64,000 bases of DNA from Pterobdella sp. o SKG-2022 (taxonomy: Eukaryota; Annelida; Clitellata; Hirudinida; Piscicolidae), in the NCBI GenBank assembly GCA_964035795.1, contig OZ038320.1, positions 15,507,651 to 15,571,650 of the forward strand. Direction: 5' to 3'. The notes beneath the pieces are model-generated. The model ran no database searches. It worked only from the letters and a program-made list of their open reading frames with translations, and was not told the origin of the DNA. This document shows, piece after piece, positions 10,878-22,499 of the stretch. A program made the position numbers and the translations under genes. Within the stretch, counting starts at the first letter, position 1. Every line of letters begins with the position of its first letter.

Positions 10878-11999
10878 CTGCAACATAATGTTAACTTCAA
10901 TAGCTGATGCAAGATGGATTCAGATAACTGAATGTTTTCATATTCATATTTTAAGCAAAAATTTCTTTTATATCTCATCATAGTTTTTTTGCATTCCAAA
11001 AAAAACATTAGATGATTTTTTCTAAACCATTTAGCGGTTAAATCTTGAAGCATTTTTTTATGGAAAAAAAAGAAATTGATGATGTAATTTTATAAATTAA
11101 TTTAGAAAACCATAAAACTAAATTAAATAAATAATAAATAAAAATTTGAGCTAGTTTCAAAGTTATCTACGTTTCTTTCAATCTAAATATTTTAGTATGG
11201 ACCATCAACACGTCAATTTTCAATTCCAAAACATGAATTAGAAAAAAAATTCATGTTATATTTGATTTTCAGCTTTTGCTAATAAGTTGATAATCGTACT
11301 TAATGCTTACTTTAGTCAAACAAGCTACAAAATAATTTGTGACATAAAATAATCTCGTTCAAATTAATAATCTTCCTGTTTAAAAACAAGCTTTTTGAAC
11401 AAATTACAAGAGCCAAATAATAAAATAGATCGTCACAAATATGCATAATGTGCGAACAAAAAACAAAACGATAAGGGTGCAACAGCTGTTCACTGGAATC
11501 TTGCTTAATGACAGCAATAAAAAGATCAAAAACAAATAAGCCACAATATTTTTTTTGATCACAATATTAAAGCTAAAACTTGTCTGTCTTTTTCAAAACA
11601 AAATAATGCTTTCTTATGTGCCAAGTGATGTGAAATCTGAAAAAAATACGCAACTATTGAGTTACAACTACTTTTACTTGAAATAAAACTATCAAAAAAA
11701 CCAAACATTGAGGCAAAATGGAAAGCTATCTAGCAAATTTTTACAGTAAGTTAATTTACGCGTACAAACACTGTTTCATGCTAGGTAAGCAAAACAAATA
11801 ATAATTGGAAACTTCCTTATTAAGAAATCTACGTAAACACCATGGAAAAAATTTAAAATCAACGTCTGATGATTTTGTTATGTTATGAAAAAATTTTAAT
11901 CTATTGATTGTTTTTTGTGCTAAACAAGCTCATGTTTTTCACTAGCTTCAGAAAAATTAGTATACACTAATAATGAAAAAACTAATAATAAAATTCCGA

Positions 12000-12080
12000 T
12001 ACAAAGCTTAAAAATGTTTTGTTAACAGAAAGCTTTGTAACTCGAACTTATAAGGATACAAAAACTATTGGTATAGTACA
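12000..12080. repeat. Dispersed ~95-bp repeat, inverted partial pair
   Basis: GATACAAAGCTT (reverse core, about 11998-12009) is followed by TGTTTTGTTAACAGAAAG and CTTTGTAACTC (forward core). It immediately precedes, in plus coordinates, the Ig exon at 12095. Confidence 0.5.
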
Positions 12081-12094
12081 AAACATAAAATTAC

Positions 12095-12201
12095 TTTGTA
12101 TTTGCCTAGATTAAAAACAGAACAAGGTAGAACTGCAGTTTCTCCTTTTTGCACTGAAATATTCGCCATTGGTACGTCAAACGATGGGTCTTTTCCAAGC
12201 A
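12095..12201 (-). CDS. Immunoglobulin V-like domain exon (A-B strands of Ig1)
   Basis: The minus strand reads LGKDPSFDVPMANISVQKGE then TAVLPCSVFNLGKYK and stops at a donor AAA|GTAATT (12095/12094), phase 0. It contains the A-strand (ANISVQKGE), the B-strand with the first Ig cysteine (VLPCSV) and the N-L-G-K-Y-K stretch before the core Trp. The 5' border is uncertain: acceptors are possible at CTCCAAG (exon start 12201) or GGAAAAG (exon start 12189). The signal-peptide exon upstream was not found. This is the most 5' exon I can place for the gene. Confidence 0.8.
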
Positions 12202-12209
12202 CTTGGAGT

Positions 12210-15200
12210 TCATATATGCAAATTTCAATATTTTCAAAAAAGATTTAAAAATTTGATTTCCAAATTGAAAAATGCACAATTTAAAACGATAATTTTCAAG
12301 AAAGAACTCAAAGCATCATTGACCGGGTTTTGTCCTAAAGTGTTACAAAATTCACCTACAATAAATTTAAACAAGAATTGTTTCATTCAATATGAATTAA
12401 AAAAAAATTTAACCTGAAAAAGACTTACGAATCAATTCTTAATCAGAAATGAATAAAAAAAGAAATATGCAATTGCATAAAAACCATAAATTTTTGACAT
12501 CAAAACAAATTAAACTAAATTTTAAATATTAAAAAAAACTGAAATACTAAAAAAGAAAAATTTTAAAAATACAAAACTACGTCAAAAATAAAAAAAAAAT
12601 AAAAAAAATTAATTGCAATGAAACCATAAATTTTTGACATCAAAACAAATTAAACTAAAAACTGAATACTTTAAAAGCTTTTCGAATTCTTTATTTATAA
12701 TTTTTTAGTTTTTTGAAAAATTTTAAAGGCAGATTTAAGCAAAATATTTTAGAAAGTTGTTAAAAACAAAAATTGAAAACTAGTTATTAAGTAGTGCCTA
12801 ATCTTGATTCGGTGAGTTTTCTTTTTTGATGGATTTTGGGTGTTGAGGTTCGTAATTTTAAAATGTGGACCCATTTTCTTTTAATTAACTTCATACAAAT
12901 TCTTAATTACCAAAATATGTAAAACTTTTTTTACCCATCCTGAATCTAGCAGCATGAGTTGTTTTTGGTTTTCTATTATTCTTTTAACCATGTTTTTAGA
13001 AATATTTTATCATTGTTCACTACTAACCGTCGAAAAAACATCTAAATGCGTTTTTTTTTTACACACCTGACTTTCACAAAACCTCTTCAAATTTACATCA
13101 AAAAAAGAAATGTTTTGTCAATACTAAATTGCGGATAAAAATCCTACCAGAAAAACTAACTTTATTTGTTAGAACATTTTTTTGAAATAAAACGACGGCG
13201 TCATCATCGACAAACCCACTTTTTTGACCTAGCAATTAAACATGCATATCAAAGATCAAGATTTCTCAAAAAAGCTCTTTTTTATACAGCTTTTTTTCAT
13301 CACCTCTAAGTGTACATTAACTATTCACTTTTTTATCTACACTGATCAGAAAATTACAAAACTTTTAAAACTGTATCTCACGCCTTGCTACCTCCACCCA
13401 TCAACCCAGTCTCAATTAATCAAGAAACACGCTTTCACCAATTAGCAGTATATTTTTCAATCATTGCAGCACCGTCAATATAAAACGCTTTCTTCAAGAA
13501 CCAAACAATTTCATTGTGAAATTTAAATTATCATTCAGGACTTTGATACATGTTTGATTTGTTTAAGCACGTTCTACAAATATAAATAAATAATGTTTAT
13601 GATCTGTGGATTTGGCTATACCTGAATAATTTCTGGTCTGTGAATTTTTTTATTTCATTATAAGCTAGTCAAGTGGTGTATTTTTTTATCTTCTAGTTTC
13701 GCTGGCTTTGTTGTTAAATGTCTTGCTGAGTTTTTAAACAGTATTTAACGTAAGTTAATTTAAAAAACTGTCATTATTGCTTACCCTTTTGCTGAAACTG
13801 ACCTGCTAATGTTTGCATTGGTTTCGAATAATTAATATTTGTAAATTTTTGTCACATTGTTGTAAAATATAGATATCTATGTTTATTTGCTAAAATTTAA
13901 GTTGGATCAGCAGTTGACCACTGATTTTTTTCTCAAGTGGCTATTTTGTTCAATATTTTTTTAGAAAACTAACATAAAAGTTTTCCATTTAGATTTTGAA
14001 GCAACTCGATTCTTTCAGCTACTAAGTCTTTATCTTGGGTTTTGAAAAATCAATACTATGTTTCAAATGAAAGAAAAATTCAAATCTTAAATTTAGCTGA
14101 CACTGAAAACAATAGAATATTACAATTTATTGCGTGCTATGGTTTTTCCATTTTTTCTATTCCACTTAAGAAGCAAAAAAAATAAGCAGCTTATTTGCGA
14201 CCAACATGGCGTTTTAAACAGTTCAATGATTATCTAAACAGACCTGTATCCGATCAAAGATAATCAAATAAATTACAAACTGACCCGGTTGAAAAAGTTT
14301 TGTCATTGACACAGAAAGTAGAAAAAGCAGTTCAAAAAAGTAAACTCTAGAAATTCACCTAATAAAAATTTTTTCTAGCAACATGGTCTCCCACAGTGAT
14401 GATAGGGAATATGTTCAAACTACAAAACGCTTAGTGAACTTTTTTTAGTTGTTTTTCAAAAAAATCAATTATATCAGCGGTGTTTAAATTTTATGTCATA
14501 TCATTTTCACATTATAATAATTTGCAAAATCCTATATAGGCTCGGGTTCAGTTATGAATGTTAAAATGGTATTTACTGTAAAAAAATAACGTCGAAAACG
14601 GCTCTATCGAATCTTTATTAATCTTGTGCTTTACATACGGTGAAACAAGAAGCTTTTCAGTTGGTTTTTGGAAAATAAGTGTTTTGAAGAAGTGAGGTTT
14701 TAACAAAAAAACTCAGTCCCAACGTTATTTTTGGCGTAGTTCAGTCAACAAACCCAAAATAAAATTGTAAAATTTTAGCTCCCATGAATCAATTTTCAAG
14801 TATAAGAAACAAACCAAAGACACCGCATATATATTGATAACAAAGACCAAATTAATTCTAAGCATCAGAATAATTGCAAATAGCACAAAAGCTATAAAAC
14901 CTTTGTATCTTATTAGACTAATTAGTTTTCTAAAAAATTACTCATTTTATTTTGACTTTTAAAAATATCATTTAGGCAAGTTTGGAATTGAAAGAAATAA
15001 ATATTGTAAGTTTGAAACTGGTTTCAATTAAAACAGACCTTCAAAAGTAGAGTCATCAAACTTCTGTGAAATTTCAACCAACGTTTTTTGTGCCTGGTTT
15101 CCTATAATATATGAAACATAATAATATAATGTATATATATTTTTGCATTGCATTCACCATAAATAATTTATATATATATATATATGTCCCATGGTATTGC

Positions 15201-15280
15201 AGCCTGGGCTCGGTCGTAATCCAGCTTCTGCAAAAAAAAAAAATAATAAACATCTTGATTGGCTGTTGAAATGTTCGTAC
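12210..15280. other. AT-rich non-coding DNA, likely 5' intron of the Ig gene
   Basis: Poly-A and poly-T rich, without domain-bearing frames. A full-length forward copy of the dispersed repeat is at 14887-14980 and a short (TA)n run at about 15168-15185. The upstream exon or promoter of the Ig gene would be expected here or further right. Confidence 0.4.
14887..14980 (+). repeat. Dispersed ~95-bp repeat, copy 3
   Basis: AAAAGCTATAAAACC then TTTGTATCTTATTAGACTAA, TTAGTTTTC, TTACTCATTTTATTTTGAC and TTTTAAAAATATCA, the same order of blocks as copy 1. Confidence 0.6.
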
Positions 15281-15289
15281 TCTTTCAGA

Positions 15290-16666
15290 TTTGCTAGCAT
15301 CGAGTAAGCGTCCTAAAAAGACGCATTATTTTAATTTCTAGGGAGCTTCAACGCTATGGCTTAGACATCATGGCATTATCTGAAACCAGACTGACAGGTG
15401 AAAAAAATGTTTCAGACAGAGATTTCACTTTCTTCTGGAGAGGTAAGCCACATGGAAGTAAAAAAGAATTTGGTGTGACTTTTGCATTTAAAACTTCTTT
15501 TCTTTTTTACCTAGAAGAGGTGTCATAGTATAAATGACCGAATTTTATTAATGAGAGTTTCTTTGACTCGTGGTCAGTATGCTACTTTTGTAAGCGTGTT
15601 GCACCAACATTACACACATCAGAAGAAACAAAAATGGCTTTCTATCAGGGCCTGAGGCAACTTTTTTCTAAGATCTCTCCGGTCGATAAAGTTGTTATAA
15701 AAGTCGGAAAAAAATGCAGGAGCGGCACGATTTAAGTAAACATGGCGTCAGAAAACAATAGCTACGGCTTAATGTTGCTACAATTCTGCACTGAAATGCG
15801 GTTTCAAATAACCAACACTATGTTCCAAATGAAGGACAAGTTCAAAACTACCTGGATGCACCCTGGGTCAAAACAATGGCATTTAATAGAATTTTTGTTG
15901 GTCAGAAGGTGTGACCGCTAATGTATGAATCGTCCTGCTATGCGGAGTGCTGAATGTTGGACTGACCACCGACTTGTTCGAGGTAAGTTGAACTTTGTGG
16001 TTAAGCCTAAGAACTGTAGTTGTGGAACCAAATTACCTAAACGCCTCAATGTAGCCGGTCTAAGAAATGCTGCTGTTAAAGAAAAACTAGTAAAGGAAAT
16101 AGAAAATAAATCCTGCAAAAATTCATGGAAAAACTTTAAGGTCTCTGTATATAGCGCTTAAAACCGAGACTGATGAAAACGACGTGACAATACAGTCATT
16201 ACTAGAATCTAAGTCAAAGGCATATAATGCTTTATCCAAGTGCGTGACCGGTTCTCATGAATTATTAAGTTTAAATTCAGGTTTAATTCCAGCAAAAACG
16301 AAATACAGCACGAATTAAGAGAGATGCAAAATACTTAGTGGAGTAAGATTGCTATCTTGAAACTTTCCCACCACGACCTTAAAACTACACTGAATATTGG
16401 GGGCAAACTTGCAGAACCTTTCACTGTTTGAGCGTTATTTTTCTATGGTGTTTCAATTAGCTTTCAAGGACAGTAGCGAAGATGTCTACATTTACTATCG
16501 AACCACTGGTAAGCTTTTCAACATCAAACGCTTCACTGCCAGAACCAAAACAATGAGGAACGTGATACGTGAATTGCTTTATGCAGACGACTGTGCTTTG
16601 CTGACTCACACCGAAATGGTAATGCAGCACTTGATGGATTCTTTTGAAGCTGCGTGCATTGCGTAG
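15290..16666 (+). pseudogene. APE-type LINE relic (endonuclease and partial RT)
   Basis: Broken plus-strand frames give, in order: YGLDIMALSETRLTGE (catalytic Glu region of the AP endonuclease, 15352-15405), FTFFWRGKPHGSKKEFGV, TTWMHPG and HLIEF (15850-15890), AECWTDHRLVRGKLNF (catalytic Asp-His region, about 15950-15995), then an RT segment GKLFNIKRFTARTKTM and LLYADDCALL. YADD is the RT catalytic box (about 16578-16590). The text between endonuclease and RT is shortened, so the RT finger region is lost. The 3' part runs into the ATAC microsatellite. The family matches the fragment at 3960-4560. It cannot be functional because of multiple stops and frameshifts. Confidence 0.88.
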
Positions 16667-17249
16667 ACTATATTTATATATATATATATAGATATATTAT
16701 GTGNNNNNNNNNNNNNNNNNNNNNNNNNNNNNNNNNNNNNNNNNNNNNNNNNNNNNNNNNNNNNNNNNNNNNNNNNNNNNNNNNNNNNNNNNNNNNNNNN
16801 NNNNNNNNNNNNNNNNNNNNNNNNNNNNNNNNNNNNNNNNNNNNNNNNNNNNNNNNNNNNNNNNNNNNNNNNNNNNNNNNNNNNNNNNNNNNNNNNNNNN
16901 NNNCACATACAAATATACATACATATTTATACATACATATATACATACAATTATACATAATATATATGCATACATCTACATACATATATACATACATATC
17001 TCCATACATATCTACATACATATCTACATAAATATATACATACATATATACATAATATATATACATATACATACATATATACATAATATACATACATATA
17101 TACATAATATACATACATATATACATAATATATACATAATGTATATACATACATATATACAATTATAAATATACATATATACATACATATATACATGTAT
17201 GTACATACATACATATATACATAATATATATACATACATATATACATAC

Positions 17250-17286
<37 letters not shown>

Positions 17287-17503
17287 CATATTATATATAC
17301 ATACATATATACATACATTTACATACATATACATACATATATACATAATATATATACATACATCTATACGTACATATGTACATACATATATATACATACT
17401 TATATACATACATATATACATACATATATACATACATATATACATACATATATAGACATACATATATACATACATACATATATATACATACATATATACA
17501 TAC

Positions 17504-17576
<73 letters not shown>

Positions 17577-17612
17577 CATACATACATATACATACATATA
17601 TATGAAGTGAAT
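16667..17612. repeat. ATAC/ATATATAC microsatellite
   Basis: About 700 visible bases of imperfect (ATAC)n mixed with (AT)n, interrupted by the gap. All the open frames here are products of the repeat. It begins directly at the truncated end of the LINE relic. Confidence 0.97.
16704..16903. other. Assembly gap (200 N)
   Basis: Exactly 200 N inside the microsatellite. A round number suggests a placeholder gap of unknown true length. Confidence 0.99.
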
Positions 17613-18000
17613 CGAAAGTATTCTGGGTGATGGAGTAAAAGAAATGTTACTTAATGAGCTTGTTAATATGCAAATCCTTTTTCTTTACAGTTTTTACTAC
17701 ATTCTTTTCTTTAGAAAATGTTTTTAACGATATATGAAAGTAATTTGAAAACTAAACTTTTATTATAAAATTTTTCCAAGATAACAAAAACAAAATTGTT
17801 GAACATCCAATATTTACGAACATAAAAAATTTGCACTTTTTTATGAAAGTTTCGGGTTTCTTAGATTAAAATAATAAAATGTTTTCGTAAGTTTGTACCA
17901 AAAGTACTTAATAAGCAATAAAGTAAACATGAATCCCTTCGAGTGTATATTAAAATAATTACAGTCATGGATAAAACAAAGGCTATGAACTACTTATAAA
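17613..18000. other. AT-rich DNA, nothing recognised
   Basis: No domain-bearing frame and no recognised repeat between the microsatellite and the L2/CR1-like relic. Confidence 0.5.
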
Positions 18001-18004
18001 AAAG

Positions 18005-18720
18005 TATCGAGTTAAAATAACAAAAAAAGAATAATTTTTAAATTTTGAGCTTCAGAAAAAGAAAAGCCAGATTTAGCATGGGAATAAGAGAAAGTGATAA
18101 TAAAAAGTTGAAATCTGGTGGAGGATCGCAGGCTAGCACGCTCAGGAAAAGTATGAAATAGATCGTTTTTCCATTCTAGCATGAGTTGGACAAGGTATAG
18201 CTTCACTCCAAAAAAAATAAGTTTTAGGACAAAGGATAAGTTTTTCAAGAGAAGAAAAAATAAGAGAAAAAAGCGAAAAGCTATATCGTCAGCAAAAAGC
18301 TAACGGGAAAAAAAATTAATAAGAAAGGAGGAATAAGAGATATGAATAATAAAAAGAAAGGATCCGAGGACAGATCCCTGAAACACATTGTAAAAAACAA
18401 AAAAAGGAGAAAAAGAAAAATTATAAATAAAAACAGAAAAAAGGACGATTAGAAAGATAGGAGGTAAGCCAATAAAGAGAAGAGCCAGAAATACCAAAAG
18501 AGGAGTTAAGATGTTGAATTAAAAGTAGTCAAGTTTCACAAGCAGAAAAAAATGAAGAAAGAAAAGAAAAAAGTGCTTATCAAAATCAGAAGCTAAAAAA
18601 GCATTTTTAAAGATTTAAAAAAAAATTTTTGGTAAAATGAGAAGCCAGATTGAGTAGGGTAAAAAAGATTTTTAGAAAAAAGGTTGAAAATGATGGTAAG
18701 AGCGAATAAAAGGATGGAAA
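18005..18720 (-). pseudogene. L2/CR1-like LINE relic (RT fragment)
   Basis: The minus strand contains VFQGSVLGSFLFIIHISYSS, the RT motif usually written GVPQGSVLGPLLFLLYIND. It is preceded by GLPPIFLIVLFSVF (the usual F-x-x-W-I-x-S-F-L-S region) and followed by LFADDIAFRF (the catalytic ADD box, about 18270-18300). Stops and frameshifts are present. The plus strand is strongly purine-rich because of this. It lies antisense and close to the APE LINE that starts at 18790. Confidence 0.75.
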
Positions 18721-18789
18721 AAAGGTTTTTTCAGTTTTGGGGAAATGATAAATGCATATAAATATAATTATTTATGGATTATATCAGTA

Positions 18790-19706
18790 TCTAGCAGCTC
18801 TTGAATATGCAGAGGGTGCTAAAAATGTCTAAGATTTCTTCTTTATCTTCTTGTTCTTTTGAGATCTTTTTCTTCTTGGTAGTTTCAATATTCGATCATA
18901 AAATAAGAAAAGTATGTAGATATGTGAAAAGTTTTAGGAAAGAGAGGTGGGTATGCTGTATCCAGAGAGTGAGGTGGAGAGGTATGAGTTTAAAATTTCT
19001 GGTAGATAAGGTTTGAATTATGATGGTCCGGTATGAAAACAAGATAGGAAACTTAATAAGAAAGAATTTGTGTATAAATAATGTGGAAATAAATAGGGTA
19101 ATAGTAGGGCTATTCATTTTTGGTGAAAAGGTAAATGAATTGTTTGAGCTTATGTCCCACAATGGGGAAGATCGATGAGTGAAAAGAAAAAGTTTCATGA
19201 AAAAATAAATGAAAGATATGAATTGGAAAATAAAAATGAAGTTTTGGTTTGCTTAAGAGATTTCGAGGGTTACATTGGTGAAAATGGGTTTGAAGGTGTT
19301 CATGGAGTTTTGGAATAGGAAAAAAAACGTGAAAGGTAGATTGCTCTTAGAATTTTTTGTTGAAAAGAATCTGTGTGAGTGATAGTTGGTTAAAAAAATT
19401 TTAATGGAGGGTGTAGTAGGACAAAAATTGATTTTATGTTGATGAAGGGGAGGCAAAGGAAGTTTTTGAAAGATTAAAGAGTATTTGGAAGAGAGCTTCA
19501 GAATAGGCTTATGAAGGCAGCTTTAGCTGGAAAGGGCTTAAAAATGCCCGAGTTAGTTGTGCTAAAAAGAACTAATGCATGAAATTGTAAACTTTCGAAA
19601 AAGATACAAAAACAAAGTTCTTAGAAAAAATGAAGATTTTGTAGGATAGGTGCGATGAACAGAATGCATGGCTAAAGTATAAAACTTCCGTTTGTATAGC
19701 TGCTGA
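18790..19706 (+). pseudogene. APE-type LINE, 5' part (endonuclease region), copy interrupted at 19706
   Basis: Aligns block by block with the longer copy at 43995-47330. It carries QRVLKMSKISSLSSCSFEIF, a degenerate VCCIQRVRWRGM (endonuclease Q-E-x-R-W), GFEGVHGVLE, and the ILILCLS-like tail with many stops. Its text stops at TATAGCTGCTGA (19695-19706) and resumes at 20711 after a nested insertion. Compared with the 44-kb copy it is more decayed. Confidence 0.8.
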
Positions 19707-20710
19707 TTTCTTGTTGTTGTGTCACTCAAGGTGTTTAAGGATGATCGTCAAAAGCGCTAAACTTGCTTGTGAGAGGCTCCTTAGTTCCTTAAGAAAGAAA
19801 CCCAACTGGCGGTGGTATCGGGCAGACTGGAATGCATGGCACCGCAGCCATAGATGATCGGCCGATTTTTCTTCACCGCAAAGACGGCACCGATTATCTT
19901 CACTTTTCCTCGCCAAATGTTGCCATCTTCGGAGGGCTGGATAGTGACCGGAATTAGATAAGATCGACGAGGTCTTTCTTTGACAGTTTGAACTTTTCCT
20001 TTAGGTTGGGACGGGAAGCATTGAAAAAAATGAGGCGGGGTAGGTAAATGGAGAGGGTTTGCAGCTCGTACAGATAATGGCGAGCCGGGTTTGTGGGTCC
20101 AGCGGGGCGGTAGGTTGAGGGAGGGCAGAGCCTAGTTTCACTTGCTCGTCTGCAAGGTCGTTGCCCGGGAGGTTGCAGAGGCTCGAAAGCCAGATCAGCC
20201 AGGTGCTTTTAGTTGGATTGAAGGCCGCAATTGAGGTGTTAAAGGACAGGAGGGATGGGTCGATAATATTAGGGTTAGAAAGCTTGTAGAAGTGACTTGC
20301 AGTCTGAATGATGGAGGCTGAGAACCAGTCGTCATTCTGTTCGAGCCAGGAGAGGGCAGCGATCAAGGCAGTTTTTTCGGCCTGAATAGAGCTGCTAAAG
20401 GTCCCAGTAGGCGCGTTTCAAGAGTGGATCAGTGTGTTACCTCTAAAGACGACCTTTCCGGCTTTACCATTCTCCGTACCGTTGAGGGTGAGCCATCAGT
20501 GAAGATCTGCAGGTCAGTTGAGGCCTCAGCCGCAGTCGTTTCCTTTGCAGAGGCGAGTTGTTGAGCAGGGGATGCGGACTTTGGAATGGGGTTAAAGTGG
20601 ATAGGTGACTGGGGAGGCAGTGGCTACGGAATATTAGAGTTATGTACATGTTCCGAGTCCGCTTGTGTGAGGTTGAGAAAAGATGAAATGGAGGTAGTAG
20701 TGTTGCTACC
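19707..20710 (-). mobile_element. Nested RNase H-bearing LINE 3' fragment, with target-site duplication
   Basis: Flanked by direct copies of TAGCTGCTGA (19697-19706 and 20711-20720), a 10-bp target duplication inside an older LINE. On the minus strand it encodes an RNase H domain: LQIFTDGS (first Asp, about 20490-20515), SSIQAEKTALIAALSWLEQ (catalytic Glu), IIQTASHFYKL where the third catalytic Asp is replaced by Ala, and LPGNDLADEQVK (last Asp). It ends with a knuckle CRLCGEEKSADHLWLRC (C-x2-C-x7-H-x4-C), as in I/R1-type LINEs. The 3' end on the minus strand is a short ACAACAACAAG tail. It is 5'-truncated by normal LINE target-primed insertion. The Asp-to-Ala change and stops make it dead. 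Confidence 0.9.
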
Positions 20711-20720
20711 TAGCTGCTGA

Positions 20721-21310
20721 AGAGGTGTGTGGTATGAGTAGGAGTAGGCCTCAGCAGGGTGAAACTTGGTGGTGGCACCATGATGTGCTAAAATTCATCA
20801 AAAAAAAGAAAAAGTTCTCGGACGTGGAAATGGTCGGAAGAAAGTGTGGAAGAAGCACATGTGAGAAGAATCCATGGGATAGGATGGTGTATGTAGAAAT
20901 GGTTGAAGGTTCCGTGGAACCATTTGCTATGAACAAGGTGAAGAAAGCACAAGCAGTCAAGGAGAATGGCACGGACAGTAAACTGACTGGGATTGTCATG
21001 GAGCACCTAGTTGCTTCTTTAAATGGAAAGCAAGTTATATTGCAAATAGCAAACGCAATTCTCGATGGAAAAGATATGCCTTATGACTGGAGGACGATTA
21101 CAGTTTTTCCCATTTATAAGAAAAAAGTAGCGTTATGAACTGCGCGAGCTATCGATGTGTAAAGCTTTCTGAGCATGGTATGAAAGGCTATAGGAAAAAG
21201 GTTGAAAAGTTTAGTGAAAGTTGACCAAATGCAATTTGGTTTTATGCCTGGCAGAAGCACAATGGACGTTATTTTTATTTTTAGAAAAATGCAGAAAAAC
21301 TACCAGTTGC
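20721..21310 (+). pseudogene. APE-type LINE, middle part resumed after the nested insertion
   Basis: Continues the 18790-19706 copy. It has ARCGMSRSRPQQGETWWWHHD in place of the GVSRGGPRHGEAWWWN linker, NPWDRMVYVEMVEG, KENGTDSKLTGIV (RT block 0/1), QIANAILDGKDMPYDWRTIT and VFPIYKK. It ends near QFGFMPGRSTMDVIFIFRKM (about 21225-21295), then similarity to the 44-kb copy stops. The RT catalytic YADD region is therefore missing. Confidence 0.8.
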
Positions 21311-21639
21311 TTCATTAATTAATTTTCTCTATTTTGATCTGTTTTGCGTTCAGAGTTTTTTCTGTATTTTTTGAAAGTTTTTTTTAAGCAATCTTTGAAT
21401 CTTTTTCTGGATTTGTCAGCAAGTTGTTCATAAAAAATATGCTTTAGAAACCCGTTCGGTAGGTAATTTTACTGAGTAGCCGCTTCATCTGAGTTGATAT
21501 TTAGAAACTAGGTCTTCGATGCTAGATAAAGCATGAGGGGCTGGAAAGAACGAAAATTTATCATAATAGGACTGACTATACATAAATAAAGATTCCAAAG
21601 TGGTTTTGAAGCCTTAAACTTTTTCATGCCACTTTAATA

Positions 21640-22095
21640 ATATTCGTTATTAGTTTGTTTGTTTGTTTGTTTGTTTGTTATTGGTTCTGGGTATCAGTGC
21701 TGTTTTACTTTAAGTAAGCCATTTGAAAAATTTCATTCAGCTGTTTGCCAAATTTTTCATATAGTAAAGAAAAAGTTTTGATCCAGTACTTCTGCACTCC
21801 ATCTGGACCAAGGACCTTCTATGGTGAAATTTTGCTACAAGCATCTTTTATCATTTTTGTTGTAATTATAATTTCTTCCGGTTGGCATATTTCTCTGCAT
21901 TGTTGTTTCACATCCTTAAGCCAACTTGCTTTTTCATTGTGCTTCACCGAACTTCCCCTTATGTTTTTCCAAAATTCTTTTGTACTTTCTTTTTCAGGTA
22001 TAAATTATTTCCTCTTTTTTATTTTTTCTATGATAAAACCTCTTTTGGTTATTTTCGAATAATTTATTTTGGTTATATTGTTTCATTCTCGGTTT
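21640..22095 (-). mobile_element. R4/Dong-like LINE fragment (reverse)
   Basis: The minus strand is a diverged copy of the segment that reads NNQKRFYQ, KEFWKNIW, KDVKQQCREICQQ, ITTEMIKD and PWKAPGPDGVQ in the 40-kb copy. It runs from about 22080 down to about 21740, with frameshifts. It abuts a (TTTG)5 run at 21652-21680 at the position of the R-T-V-L-I-P motif. Confidence 0.75.
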
Positions 22096-22260
22096 TGGCC
22101 TACAGTTTGAGATCATACAAGTGCATCCTAGACAGAGCTTCTGCCAATGCTAGAAAAAGGAAGATTTCAGAAGCTTACTACATCAAAGCACAGCGACCCA
22201 CATTAAATGATCAATTAGACACAAAATCGCTTACTTTTTTTCGATTTGGCATCACCTAAC
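22096..22260 (+). pseudogene. Penelope-like element C-terminal GIY-YIG fragment
   Basis: The plus-strand frame reads ILDRASANARKRKISEAYYI, then KAQRPTLNDQLDTKSLTFF and RFGIT before a stop. The R-K-x-K-I-x-E-A-x-Y-I-K-x-x-x-P-T-L-N pattern is the C-terminal part of the GIY-YIG nuclease carried by Penelope-like retroelements (the E of the E-A-x-x-I motif is the metal-binding Glu). No RT part is left next to it. The assignment rests on about 50 residues. Confidence 0.6.
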
Positions 22261-22418
22261 AGCTGAGCAATTACAAGCTTAGTTACTTCTCTTTTCATGT
22301 CATAATTAACAATAGAAATTCCAGCAATTAATCCCTACTTTTTTATCTCAAGCAATACATTAAAAATAACAAATAGTATAAATAGGTTGAAATATTTTAA
22401 TTTATCACTTGATAATGT

Positions 22419-22490
22419 AAGCAAGCATTACGAAAAGCTTTGTGTCTTTTAATAAATACTTTGTGTTTGAGGTCCTTATTTTTATATAAT
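22419..22490 (+). repeat. Dispersed ~95-bp repeat, copy 4
   Basis: CTTGATAATGTAAGCAAGCA then TTACGAAAAGCTTTGTGTC and AATAAATACTTTG; the right-hand third has diverged. Confidence 0.55.
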
Positions 22491-22499
22491 TTAATTTTT

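Noticed and set aside
16606..17630. Many long open frames of Tyr/Ile/Thr/Met repeats
   Set aside because: Products of the ATAC microsatellite and of N runs read as X.
20725..21138. Long plus-strand open frame taken as a gene
   Set aside because: It is the interrupted APE LINE resumed after the nested insertion; homologous to 45080-45720.
21745..22062. Hydrophobic plus-strand open frame suggestive of a membrane protein
   Set aside because: It is the antisense shadow of the R4/Dong-like fragment; the same shadow appears opposite copies A and D.
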